From Legionella bozemanae (GTDB taxonomy: Bacteria > Pseudomonadota > Gammaproteobacteria > Legionellales > Legionellaceae): 64,000 bases of DNA. This document shows positions 28,669-38,747 of this stretch, piece after piece. Where the stretch lies: positions 1 to 64,000 of the forward strand of contig NZ_LBAW01000006.1 of the NCBI RefSeq assembly GCF_001648595.1. Reading direction: 5' to 3'. Position 1 is the stretch's first letter, and every line of letters starts with the position of its first letter. The notes under the pieces were generated by a model. The model had not been told where the DNA came from. It saw only the letters and a program-made list of their open reading frames with translations, and did not search any database. The position numbers and the translations under genes were made by a program.

Positions 28669-29418
28669 TTAGGCTGTAAGTATTTGCTTCTTATAAGAAA
28701 CCCCATTTTTATCCAAATTAAATCTACCCATTACCCCTATCCCAGATTCAAGCGCCAACAAATGGGTTGCAATTGCCTGACTGGAAAAATCAGAATGCGT
28801 TTTCAGAGCAAGCAAAGCGCTACTATGAAGCAGATGGAATAGATCAAAAGCATACCCTGCTTCACTGACAGGATGACTAAGGTATTCTTGTTTAAATTGA
28901 GCAATAAACTCTGGTTTCATTGATTGAGTCAAAACAGCAGCCTGTTTGTGATTTGGACTTTGTGCTTTAAAATTATTTTTTCCATCGGCAATAATTGTGT
29001 CCTCTGTGAGACAAAAATGAATGATATTATTTTTTTTCGCTAAAGGTGCAACTAAAGTGCCGCTTTCAGTTCCTTCAGTCAATAATACATTAATATGATG
29101 TGCTTCAATAAATTTTTGCACGGTTTTTGCTGTACGAGCATTATTTGGCATTTTATCCAGGGTATAAAACTCATAATTAATCTCCGAGGACTTTAACTGA
29201 TCACGCGCAATTTCCATTGCACCTAGCATGTTTCTACCAATATAAGCAGATTCATTGGAAAAAGGAGCATAAATACCAACATTAATTGTCATTTTGGTTT
29301 TATCTTGAGCTTCATCCATACCTGGTGCTGCGTCACAAAAACTTACTGCTACGAGTAATACAAAAAAAGCACCTAAAACAGTATAAATTTTTGATAAAAA
29401 ATAGTTCATATTCATCAT
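28669..29418 (-). CDS. Shortened periplasmic binding protein (LivJ-like)
   Basis: 249 residues with a signal peptide (about 1-30) followed by INVGIYAPFSNESAYIGRNMLGAMEIARDQ, which is the start of type I branched-chain-amino-acid/amide binding proteins. NVLLTEGTESGTLVAPLAKKNNIIHF and FIAQFKQEYLSHPVSEAGYAFDLFHLL are also family blocks. Full-length members have about 370-400 residues. Here the sequence jumps from NNFKAQSPNHKQAAVLTQ directly to MKPEFIAQFKQEY, so roughly 100 residues of the second lobe are missing in frame. I infer an internal deletion, leaving ligand binding doubtful. No permease or ATPase genes are adjacent. Confidence 0.65.
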   Translation of the reverse strand: MMNMNYFLSKIYTVLGAFFVLLVAVSFCDAAPGMDEAQDKTKMTINVGIYAPFSNESAYIGRNMLGAMEIARDQLKSSEINYEFYTLDKMPNNARTAKTVQKFIEAHHINVLLTEGTESGTLVAPLAKKNNIIHFCLTEDTIIADGKNNFKAQSPNHKQAAVLTQSMKPEFIAQFKQEYLSHPVSEAGYAFDLFHLLHSSALLALKTHSDFSSQAIATHLLALESGIGVMGRFNLDKNGVSYKKQILTA

Positions 29419-29627
29419 CCTAATTGATTAGACTTAATCTTTTCGCGCTTAATCCTCGCTTAATACACTCTGCTGATAGGCAGAATATAACTGTGCAGCA
29501 AGAGCTCATTCGATTGTCTCGAAGAGCAGTAAAATTATTCTGCTATGAATAGAATCTAAATACAATGGTTGGGATTTAATAATAATTGTGCGATAATCCT
29601 CATAAAAGTGACATATTTTCGAATACA

Positions 29628-31112
29628 ATGAACTATATTAAATCAATTTCGTTCCTAGCCGGTCTATCTTTTTTCTCTTTTGCTCAAGCTAATGTTCAAT
29701 CCTATTTTGACCAAATAAAAAATGATCCTAATGCCTTATATACTTTTTTTAAGAGCATGCCTAAAGGAGGAGAATTACATTATCATTTAGCTGGAGGCGC
29801 ATATCCAGAAATCATGCTGGAACTCGCATCTAAGGATAATTATTGCTTGAATACAACCAATTGGGTGGTCAGTAAAAACCCTGCTGTATGTCATGGTGTA
29901 GATACAAAAGACCTGCTTAATCATCCCGAGCTTTATGCAAATACCGTCAAGAGCTGGTCTATGAAAGATTTTGTTCCAAGGAAAGAATCTGGGCATGATC
30001 ATTTTTTCAGCTCATTCTACAAATTCAATGCAATAGTTGCTGATCATCAGCCTGAATTAGTTGCAGCAGTGCTACAAACTGCAGCGCAACAAAATGAGCA
30101 CTACATGGAATTAATGATTTTACCGGATAACGCTCATTCAGCCAGCTTTGGTGACATGCTTAAAGATACAACTTCATTTAGCCAAAAAAGAAAGCTTTTA
30201 TTAGCGAATCAGGATTTTCAAAGTAACGTCAATTATACTGCGATAGAGTCCAATCGCATACTGCAACAGGCACACCAAGAATTAGGCTGCGATACCAATC
30301 CAGAAAAAAAAGCCTGCCAAATCAAAGTTAAATTTTTGTATTACTCACTTAGAGAACAATCTTTAGATAACCTTTTTGCACAAACCCTGAATGCTTTTGA
30401 AGCCGTAAGCCAATCCATGGAAAGCAAAGGTACGCTTGTTGGCGTTAATTTGGTGCAACCTGAAGATGGTATTATTTCTTTACGCGATTATCGCAAACAG
30501 ATGCAAATGTATCAGTATCTGCATGAGGTATATCCACAGGTCAATATTGCATTGCATGCAGGCGAAATAACTCAGGAAATTGTTACTCCAGAAGAATTGG
30601 ATTATCACATTCATGATGCGCTTTTTACCGGCCAAGCACAAAGAATCGGGCATGGGGTAGATATTGCCCATGAAAATAATGTGAAAAATACATTAAATTA
30701 CATGGCGAAACATCATAAAGCAGTAGAAATCAATCTAATCAGTAACCTTAAAATATTAAAGGTCGCAGGTCGCAGTCATCCGCTGAATTTTTATCTTAAG
30801 CACAAAGTTCCTGTTGTTTTATCTACTGATGATGAAGGTATATTGCGAACCAATTTAAGCCAGCAATATGTAGAGGCTGCATTGAATCATGATCTGGATT
30901 ATCAAAGCTTAAAACAAATCAATAGAAATGCATTAACTTATGCATTTTTACCTGGAAATAGCATATGGTTGGATGCAGATAAAGCCCAATTAATCCCTGA
31001 TTGTCAAGATTTAGCGAGTAAAAGCTGCCAGCAGTTTATAAAAGCAAACGAGAAAGCACAATTACAATGGGATTTAGAACAAAAACTGCGTGCATTTGAA
31101 AATAAATTTTAA
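29628..31112 (+). CDS. Secreted adenosine deaminase family protein
   Basis: 494 residues with a signal peptide (MNYIKSISFLAGLSFFSFAQA), so it should be periplasmic or exported. Adenosine deaminase features are all present: HYHLAGG (first zinc ligands), HAGEI (proton-relay Glu), RIGHGVDI and LSTDDEGI (zinc Asp pair). It resembles the long, secreted ADGF/CECR1-like deaminases more than the cytosolic 330-residue enzyme. Expected reaction: adenosine or deoxyadenosine to inosine plus ammonia. I use the ATG at 29628 because it starts the signal peptide; the frame to 29586 adds 14 polar residues. It ends at a strong palindromic terminator shared with purA. Confidence 0.87.
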   Translation: MNYIKSISFLAGLSFFSFAQANVQSYFDQIKNDPNALYTFFKSMPKGGELHYHLAGGAYPEIMLELASKDNYCLNTTNWVVSKNPAVCHGVDTKDLLNHPELYANTVKSWSMKDFVPRKESGHDHFFSSFYKFNAIVADHQPELVAAVLQTAAQQNEHYMELMILPDNAHSASFGDMLKDTTSFSQKRKLLLANQDFQSNVNYTAIESNRILQQAHQELGCDTNPEKKACQIKVKFLYYSLREQSLDNLFAQTLNAFEAVSQSMESKGTLVGVNLVQPEDGIISLRDYRKQMQMYQYLHEVYPQVNIALHAGEITQEIVTPEELDYHIHDALFTGQAQRIGHGVDIAHENNVKNTLNYMAKHHKAVEINLISNLKILKVAGRSHPLNFYLKHKVPVVLSTDDEGILRTNLSQQYVEAALNHDLDYQSLKQINRNALTYAFLPGNSIWLDADKAQLIPDCQDLASKSCQQFIKANEKAQLQWDLEQKLRAFENKF

Positions 31113-31152
31113 ATATCTAAATTTTTCAGACTGAAACTAAAGTGTTTTGACA

Positions 31153-31188
31153 AATTATTTCCCCGTCTACGTAGACGGGGAAATAATT
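31153..31188. terminator. Perfect 36-bp palindrome, bidirectional terminator
   Basis: AATTATTTCCCCGTCTAC is followed at once by its exact reverse complement (18 + 18 bp, no spacer). The GC-rich centre with AT ends gives T-rich tails on both strands. It lies between the convergent adenosine deaminase and purA genes and fits a two-way intrinsic terminator. Confidence 0.8.
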
Positions 31189-31241
31189 GTTAATACACTC
31201 TAAAAATATTATAGCCTGGTATTTTGTGTAACCAGACACAA

Positions 31242-32543
<1,302 letters not shown>

Positions 32544-32656
32544 CTACCTTAATTTGCACAATGCTTGTTTGTCGCTCTAAATTGCGAATCACTAAACCAA
32601 TTTCAATAAAAAAAGGTCCCTACTCAAAACCCTATAAAGGGCTTTCTTCTTAAATG

Positions 32657-32715
32657 GAAAATATTCCGAAAATACGTGCATCGCATTGATATGATGCATT
32701 TTCAGAATATTTTTC
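32657..32715. repeat. Long imperfect hairpin between hflC and purA
   Basis: The left arm from 32657 (GAAAATATTCCGAAAAT...GTGCATC) pairs with the right arm ending 32715 (GATGCATTTTCAGAATATTTTTC) with a few mismatches and a small bulge. On the minus strand it would lie at the 3' end of the hflC message and 117 bases ahead of the purA start. It could be a terminator or a leader structure for purA. Confidence 0.5.
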
Positions 32716-32794
32716 ACTCAAGCTGCATTCAAATCTGGACGTTCTCCACGATTTTAATACAGGGATGAATAGTTACCAAAATCTGACATTATAG

Positions 32795-33709
32795 TTACTT
32801 TTTAGCAGGTACACCATCATTTTTTGGTGTGGCCGTTTTAAAATAATCAAAAAATGCACTACTTTGATCCAGAACCAAAATATCTTTTCTACTGTTAAAA
32901 CTCTCTTCATATGCGAGCAAGCTACGATATAAAGTAAAGAAATCCTTATTTTTATTATATGCCTCCGCATAAATTGCTGCTGCTCGTGCTTGTCCAATTG
33001 CTCTTACCTTTTGTGCGTTACTGCGAGTTTTTGCTAACAGGACCGTGACATCAGCGTCAGCCTTTGCTTTTATTTCTTCAGCAGCTGCTTGACCATCAGC
33101 GCGGTGTCTGTTCGCGATTTTTTGCATATCTGCACGCATGCGTTGATAGATTGCATTACTGGTATTGGCTGGCAACTCTATTCCTTTAATACGTACATCA
33201 ACAACAATAATACCTAATCCGCCTGCTTGCTTTTGGGCAGCTTGACGCAGCAATTCCATTAAATCATCACGTCCGCCTGATACGACTTCGGAAATAGTAC
33301 GTTTACCGAACTGAGCACGCAACAAAGTATTTAATTGTTGTTCCAATAATGTTTCTGCTTTAAATTCACTACCGCCAGTTGATTTAAAATATTGAGCCAA
33401 ATCAGTAATTTGCCATTTAACATAATAATCAACCATTACGTCCTTTTTTTCCTTAGTAACAATACGGGTCGATTTAATATCCATTGTCTGAATACGTGTA
33501 TCAAAAATGCGAACATTTTCGATAAACGGTACTTTAAAATGCAATCCAGGATTTAAGACTTTAACTTTATTAGTCGACTCATCATTGACCAAGCGACCTA
33601 AACGCAAAAGAATACCTTGCTGTCCTTGTGTTATGGTAAATACACTGGTCAATAAAAAGAGAAGTATTAAAAAGATCAAAATGCCAAGGGTTCTACCCAT
33701 CGTTTTCAT
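32795..33709 (-). CDS. hflC: Protease modulator HflC
   Basis: HflC, with HflK, forms the SPFH-domain cage that surrounds and tunes the FtsH protease in the inner membrane. The 304-residue product has a single N-terminal helix (about residues 5-25), the SPFH/band-7 domain with TQGQQGILLRLGRLV and LNPGLHFKVPFIENV, and an Ala-rich helical C-terminus. The GGGAGAA ribosome site lies inside the end of hflK, and the stop of hflK is 2 bases before the hflC start, which indicates coupling. Confidence 0.95.
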   Translation of the reverse strand: MKTMGRTLGILIFLILLFLLTSVFTITQGQQGILLRLGRLVNDESTNKVKVLNPGLHFKVPFIENVRIFDTRIQTMDIKSTRIVTKEKKDVMVDYYVKWQITDLAQYFKSTGGSEFKAETLLEQQLNTLLRAQFGKRTISEVVSGGRDDLMELLRQAAQKQAGGLGIIVVDVRIKGIELPANTSNAIYQRMRADMQKIANRHRADGQAAAEEIKAKADADVTVLLAKTRSNAQKVRAIGQARAAAIYAEAYNKNKDFFTLYRSLLAYEESFNSRKDILVLDQSSAFFDYFKTATPKNDGVPAKK

Positions 33710-33711
33710 TG

Positions 33712-34851
33712 TTAATTTCTCCCTTGTCGATAAATAGGTCTGGTAAATTCACGACCATCGACCAAATTCTCTGTCTCACTGAATTCATCATCTTCCGCTT
33801 TGCCATTTTTGGCAGTCTCATGAGAGAAACCTGAAGATTTTTCAAACCATTTATCCAAAGGCAGATACAACAAATTACCTGATTTGCTATCAACAATGAT
33901 CTTGCTGCTCTGACTTAATACGTGTTGCATTGTTTCCAAATACATACGCTCCGCTGTAACTATTGGAGCTGCAGTATATTGAGGAAGTAAGGCTAAGAAT
34001 TCAGCAACCTGCCCCTGGGCATTCAGCACAACCTGTTTGGAATAGGCTTCAGCCTCTTGCTGGATACGACTGGCCCGCCCCTCAGCAATCGGTACTACTT
34101 TCGCTGCATAGGCATAAGCTTGCTCTTTAAAGCGTTTTTCATCTTCCTGTGCCTTAATTGCATCATCAAAAGCATCTTGTACACTTTCAGGAGCACGTGC
34201 TGGTTGGGGTGATACATTAACAATCAAAATACCAGTTTTATATAAGTCCAATGTTTTTATTAAAGTATCTTGTACTTTGTTGCCCCAAACTTCACGTCCT
34301 TCAGTAATCATTTGATCTAGCGTAGTTGTTCCCACTACTTGTCTTAGGGCGCTTGAAGTGGCTTGCTGCAAACTTTCTTCGGGGTTAGCCACATTAAATA
34401 AATAATCCTCGAGATCACCAATGCGATATTGTACCGCTAAAGATACAGAAACCAGATTTTCATCACTGGTAAGCATTTGTCCAGAATAGGAATAATCCAA
34501 CACTCTGTCCACATTCATGATGATTTTGGAAGAAATAATTCTTGGTATCCAATGTGGTCCTGAGCCTACAGTTTCAACGTATTTGCCAAAACGAAGAATA
34601 ACCGCCTGCTCCGCAGGATCAACAATAAAGATGCCAGAAAGTACCCAAAGGATAAAAGCAACTAAGATAACTACTAGAGTCATCAAACCGCCATTTGATT
34701 TTTTGGACGGTTCATTACTTGTTTTAGCAGAACCCCCTCCAAACAACTTCTTCAATTTGTCATGAACGCGTTTAAGAGCTTCATCCAAATCTGGAGGTTG
34801 ATTTTTACCCTTCCAGGGATCTTTGCCTTTATCTGGCTCATTCCACCCCAT
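33712..34851 (-). CDS. hflK: Protease modulator HflK
   Basis: HflK is the partner of HflC in the FtsH-associated membrane complex. The 379-residue protein starts MGWNEPDKGKDPWKGK, the typical Gly/Asp/Lys-rich cytoplasmic N-terminus, followed by a membrane helix (about residues 55-78), the SPFH domain (FIVDPAEQAVILRFGKYVETVGSGPHWIPRI) and a coiled C-terminal region (QEAEAYSKQVVLNAQG). Hfq and HflX, often found just upstream, are not here. Confidence 0.95.
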   Translation of the reverse strand: MGWNEPDKGKDPWKGKNQPPDLDEALKRVHDKLKKLFGGGSAKTSNEPSKKSNGGLMTLVVILVAFILWVLSGIFIVDPAEQAVILRFGKYVETVGSGPHWIPRIISSKIIMNVDRVLDYSYSGQMLTSDENLVSVSLAVQYRIGDLEDYLFNVANPEESLQQATSSALRQVVGTTTLDQMITEGREVWGNKVQDTLIKTLDLYKTGILIVNVSPQPARAPESVQDAFDDAIKAQEDEKRFKEQAYAYAAKVVPIAEGRASRIQQEAEAYSKQVVLNAQGQVAEFLALLPQYTAAPIVTAERMYLETMQHVLSQSSKIIVDSKSGNLLYLPLDKWFEKSSGFSHETAKNGKAEDDEFSETENLVDGREFTRPIYRQGRN

Positions 34852-35018
34852 GTACTACTCTCCTGGCAAATTCTAAGAAAACTAGGATTCTATGGGGTAT
34901 ATGAAGTTTAAGCAAGTTCTCCGAATGTAATTAGCTCAATATGGATTCTTATTTTTTTCACAGAACATGCATTGCCTTAGATAAACGGATGCAGTAAAGG
35001 AGTTAAATCCTGCAGCTC

Positions 35019-36155
35019 CTATTGACATTTGCCTCTAAGATCAATATCCCAAATATCCACTACAATTTCATTTTCAGTAATAAAAAATTGGTCAAATAAG
35101 TTAATGGTTGGATCGCAATGTGGAACAACAAGTTCTAAAACCTCCCCGTATGCTGGTAATTGGGCGCCATTTACAGAAGTAACTTTGCCGTGCTCATCAC
35201 CAAACCCACCCCAATCATACTCCAACCCGAGATGACTGATTATCTGGGGCTTTTGTTGATCTACGTAAATGGATTTTGTACCTGCATCTACTGTAACATG
35301 CTCTGTTCTATTATTACTGATGACTGTGGTCAAAAGGGTCATTGCCGGCTTAAATGTGTTAAATTGCTTCTCGTTACTTTTTGAACCAATAGTAGCGTAT
35401 TGAACATCCATAACGGTATAAGAGCCTGGTTGAATTTCAGTTACTTCCGGCGCATCAACATCAATATCATAAGTCCCCGTGCCGCTTCCAGTTAATATAG
35501 GGCAATTAAGACCGTTTTCTCTAAAGCTTTTTACAAGATTGCTTGCCATTTGCATCGTTTGCAATGATTTACTTTTCCGCTCACTAAAGGAAGAAATATG
35601 CTGTAAATTACCCGCATAACATTGAATTCCCATCAAGTTTAACCAGGGTAATTGCTCAATTTCCAATGCAAAATTTAAAGCACTTTCTGGTTTAATGCCA
35701 GTGCGCCCTATTCCTGGATCCACATCCACTAACACATGAATGATTTTCTTATTGTGTGCCGCAGCTTCATTTAAAGCAATGATATTTTCTTTATTATCAA
35801 CGACTATTAGAGTAGAGGGAGCCTTCTCCAGACATGAAATAAGTCTGGAAATTTTATTTTTTGTGACAACTGGAGAAGTAATCAATACGTTGGGTATTTT
35901 ATTCTGAATCAAAACTTCAGCTTCCGAGATTTTCGCGACACTAACACCTATTGCACCATATTCAATCTGTAAACGAGCTAATTTGGAGCACTTATGGGTT
36001 TTACAATGAGGTCTAACATGTACATTATTTTCAATAGAGTGTTGGCGCATGGCCTCTAAATTGGATTGCAAAATATTTTTATCTATTAATAAACAAGGGG
36101 TATCCAACTCTGTTTTTCTTAGACCTAAGGCTGTCTTTGACATTCTATTCCTCAT
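35019..36155 (-). CDS. PLP-dependent D-threonine aldolase/D-serine dehydratase family enzyme
   Basis: 378 residues of the fold-type III (alanine-racemase-like) DSD1/D-threonine aldolase family. The PLP Lys is in VRPHCKTHKCSKLA near residue 55 (Lys of CKTHK). TGSGTGTYDID binds phosphate, and the C-terminal metal site is VVPHCDPTINLFDQFFI. The enzyme should cleave or dehydrate a D-beta-hydroxy amino acid with PLP and a divalent metal; which substrate cannot be told. It lies downstream of the LysE-type exporter with copy B of the palindromic repeat between them, so they may be one transcription unit for amino-acid handling. Confidence 0.85.
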   Translation of the reverse strand: MRNRMSKTALGLRKTELDTPCLLIDKNILQSNLEAMRQHSIENNVHVRPHCKTHKCSKLARLQIEYGAIGVSVAKISEAEVLIQNKIPNVLITSPVVTKNKISRLISCLEKAPSTLIVVDNKENIIALNEAAAHNKKIIHVLVDVDPGIGRTGIKPESALNFALEIEQLPWLNLMGIQCYAGNLQHISSFSERKSKSLQTMQMASNLVKSFRENGLNCPILTGSGTGTYDIDVDAPEVTEIQPGSYTVMDVQYATIGSKSNEKQFNTFKPAMTLLTTVISNNRTEHVTVDAGTKSIYVDQQKPQIISHLGLEYDWGGFGDEHGKVTSVNGAQLPAYGEVLELVVPHCDPTINLFDQFFITENEIVVDIWDIDLRGKCQ

Positions 36156-36165
36156 GAAAAACTTG

Positions 36166-36292
36166 GGCCTATTTACATTTCGCTAGGTTGAGTCAAATTA
36201 GGTTGATTTTCAAGCATCGAAGCGCTGCATACACCCTAGTATATGAACAATCATAGGCTAATTTGGCCAAGATACTAGAAAGAAATAGGTCT
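36166..36292. repeat. Long palindromic intergenic element, copy B
   Basis: About 125 bp. GGCCTATTTACATTTCGCTAG at the left pairs with CTAGAAAGAAATAGGT at the right; the interior has GGTTGATTTTC, a GCATAC-like core and GGCCAAG, as in the other copies. The right end touches the stop codon of the LysE-family gene (36291-36293). It lies between two genes on the same strand, so it is expected in the transcript. Confidence 0.7.
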
Positions 36293-36917
36293 AATCTGCA
36301 CTCAGCATTACTCGAATTCCTATATAAACTAACAAGCCACCAAACACACGACTCAATGCTGCTTGAAAATGAGTAAATACTTTTCGAACATTATCTGATT
36401 GCAGGAATAAAACGAGTAAAGGCCAATAAAGTGCAGACTCAGAAACAAATACTCCGGCAACTAAAGCTTTATCACCAATTGATGCGTGCATTGAGACAAA
36501 TTGGGTAAACAAGCTAAGTAAAAAAACTGCAAGCTTTGGGTTTAAAGCATTACACAAGACGCCTTCAATATAAGCTTTTGAGACCGTTATATTTTTCACT
36601 GAAGAAAAGCCCTGCTTTATTTTCATGGATTGCTTGAATTTTAAGCCTTTTAATCCAAGATAAATTAAATAACACGCGCCTGCGTATTTTATCATGGTAT
36701 AAAGAACAATACTTTGAGTAATAATGAACGCCAATCCCAAAATGCAATAAGTAGCGTGGAAAAGACATCCGGTAACAATACCTAAGGCAGTAGCTAAAGC
36801 CTGTCGTTTGGGATATAAAAGCGCGTTTTTTGTAACAAGTATAAAATCTGGCCCCGGGCTGATCATGCCAATAAAACAAATCATGATTAAAAGTAACAAG
36901 CTAATATTCATAGTCAC
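36291..36917 (-). CDS. LysE/RhtB-family amino-acid exporter
   Basis: 208 residues with six predicted membrane helices. The N-terminus FIGMISPGPDFILVTKNALLYPKRQALATALGIVTG is the LysE/RhtB signature, including the SPGPD motif. Such proteins export amino acids such as lysine, threonine or homoserine from the cytoplasm. The substrate is not predictable. Met1 at 36917 or Met3 at 36911 could be the start. It is followed by the D-amino-acid PLP enzyme on the same strand. Confidence 0.9.
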   Translation of the reverse strand: MTMNISLLLLIMICFIGMISPGPDFILVTKNALLYPKRQALATALGIVTGCLFHATYCILGLAFIITQSIVLYTMIKYAGACYLIYLGLKGLKFKQSMKIKQGFSSVKNITVSKAYIEGVLCNALNPKLAVFLLSLFTQFVSMHASIGDKALVAGVFVSESALYWPLLVLFLQSDNVRKVFTHFQAALSRVFGGLLVYIGIRVMLSAD

Positions 36918-37072
36918 TACATCTCAACAAAATAGACTCGTTCCCACAATTTTAATTCAATGCTCATATAATATCCATCCATAATAACATAGAGATGGCT
37001 CCTTTATACTCTATTTAAGGTTTTTCCATCTCTATCATAAAAGACCATAACAGCTCCGCTATTAATCTTGAT

Positions 37073-38479
37073 TTATAACGTAGCTTCACTGCTAAGAGTA
37101 GGTTCTCCAGAAGAATTTTCAATTACCTCATGTACCTTCATTTTAGGCAAAGTTTTAAACATATCATCATAGATAATCTGTGTCCTGGTTCCTGGATGGT
37201 TACGAGCATATTCTTTTACTGTTTCCCAATTACATTTCCCCTCAGCGATCATCCAACGCATAGTACTCCAAGGATTGGTAATTTTTTGATTTTCATAAGC
37301 TTCATTATAGCGTCGTACAAATTCTGCATAGAGCTTTAATGGAGGCTCATCTCCTTTTAATGGTACCGCAGCAGCTGTTGGCAATAAAGAACCCTCAGAA
37401 CTCCCTTCTGAGCGGCGACTGTATTTGCGGGTAACCAACCTTTCTACAGCAAAGGCTGCGTCACTTGGTCTGCCAAAAAGCTGACGTAAAGTGCTCCCCC
37501 AAGAATGATCCACATAAATTATGTTATACAATGCGCTGTTAGCTAAATGGCATCGGTTCACAAAAGGATCGACCAACTCAGGTCTAGTATCCATATAAGC
37601 ATCAATTTCTTTGAGCAAATCACTACGTTTATTTGCTAATGCTTGACACAATTCTTCATGTCGTGGAGGCTCGGCGCCACGACAAAGCAACATAGCAACC
37701 CCGCGAAGCACATCTTTGTCGTTTGGATTATTAACCAACTTTTTACAAAGTGCTTCAATTGCATTTTCACCTGTTTTCTGATCTTGCCAAAAATTTTTAT
37801 TTCTCGCCTCAAGTTTTAGTTGTTCTACTGGAGACTCTTCTAATAACGCTTCAAGTGCCTTTATCTTACCTTGTTGTGCTGCCAACAGTACCGGCGTATC
37901 TTTCAGTTCGCCTACAGGATTAGCCACATCCGCCCCAGCTCTGACCAAATTGATCACCCCGGAAGCAAAGTCCAATGCTATCGCTTGGTGTAACGGCTGA
38001 AAAGGAGTACGGTCTTCGGTAAGACGTGTTGCGGCGTTTACGTCAGGTTTACAGGCTAAGATTTTTAGCAATAATTGACGATTTCTAACAGGTAAAACCA
38101 ATGATAATAAGGTTCGAGCCTCTTCATCACGCTTGTTAACATCAAAAACATTATTTTCCAAGAGATGAAGAGCCAGCTGAATTTTATTGGCAGCAATTGC
38201 TTGATGCAAAGGCAAGCCAACATTTTTATCGCGAACTTTGCTCAAAACTACATCAATAAACCCTATCAAATCGGAAGAGCTCTCCTCATGAACAGGATCT
38301 TTATTTTTTTCCTGGTGCTGTTGAATCAGATAATTCAAAACGGTCATTTGAACGCCACCTTCCGTCCAGTATGGACGCTCAAGATAATCCGCTTCTGTTT
38401 GCAACTTTTGTTCAATAAATAGATTAAATCCTTCTAGTCCTGATTTTATAGCGGCATTTATTTCAGTGATAAATTCCAT
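37073..38479 (-). CDS. Ankyrin-repeat protein, candidate Dot/Icm effector
   Basis: 468 residues. Ankyrin-like repeats occupy about residues 80-240: GLPLHQAIAANKIQLALHLLENN, TPFQPLHQAIALDFASGVINLVRAGAD and DTPVLLAAQQGKIKALEALLEES. The rest, including a C-terminal region with SRRSEGSSEGSL, is unrecognised. No signal peptide or membrane segment. Eukaryotic-type repeats with an otherwise unknown body are typical of Legionella effectors, and the C-terminus ENSSGEPTLSSEATL is polar and Ser/Glu-rich, as in many Dot/Icm signals. The start at 38479 has AGGGGACG upstream; the frame extends to 38569 with an implausible hydrophobic leader. The effector role is inference. Confidence 0.75.
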   Translation of the reverse strand: MEFITEINAAIKSGLEGFNLFIEQKLQTEADYLERPYWTEGGVQMTVLNYLIQQHQEKNKDPVHEESSSDLIGFIDVVLSKVRDKNVGLPLHQAIAANKIQLALHLLENNVFDVNKRDEEARTLLSLVLPVRNRQLLLKILACKPDVNAATRLTEDRTPFQPLHQAIALDFASGVINLVRAGADVANPVGELKDTPVLLAAQQGKIKALEALLEESPVEQLKLEARNKNFWQDQKTGENAIEALCKKLVNNPNDKDVLRGVAMLLCRGAEPPRHEELCQALANKRSDLLKEIDAYMDTRPELVDPFVNRCHLANSALYNIIYVDHSWGSTLRQLFGRPSDAAFAVERLVTRKYSRRSEGSSEGSLLPTAAAVPLKGDEPPLKLYAEFVRRYNEAYENQKITNPWSTMRWMIAEGKCNWETVKEYARNHPGTRTQIIYDDMFKTLPKMKVHEVIENSSGEPTLSSEATL

Positions 38480-38570
38480 GTTACGTCCCCTGTAATATCC
38501 TTCCGGATTTATATTACACATTGGACAATAGAAGATCAAAAGAATAGTTAAATTTTCTACAAGCCCCATC

Positions 38571-38712
38571 AGGGCCTATTTATATTTCTACCATCTAGGC
38601 CAAACTGCCCTGATTTTCTATGTCAACGCACACATACCCGTATAGATGCTGCGCTTTGGTACTCGAGAATCAGGCCATTCTGGGCCCAAGCTAGCGAAAG
38701 CCAAGCAAGCCC
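38571..38712. repeat. Long palindromic intergenic element, copy C
   Basis: About 140 bp. AGGGCCTATT...CTAGGCCAAACTGCCCTGATTTTC at the left pairs with GAGAATCAGGCCATTCTGGGCCCAAGCTAG at the right. It sits between trmB and the ankyrin gene, upstream of the latter, and shares the core layout of copies A, B and D. Confidence 0.7.
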
Positions 38713-38747
38713 TCAGTTCTCCATGAAATTGATTTCTGATATAGGTA

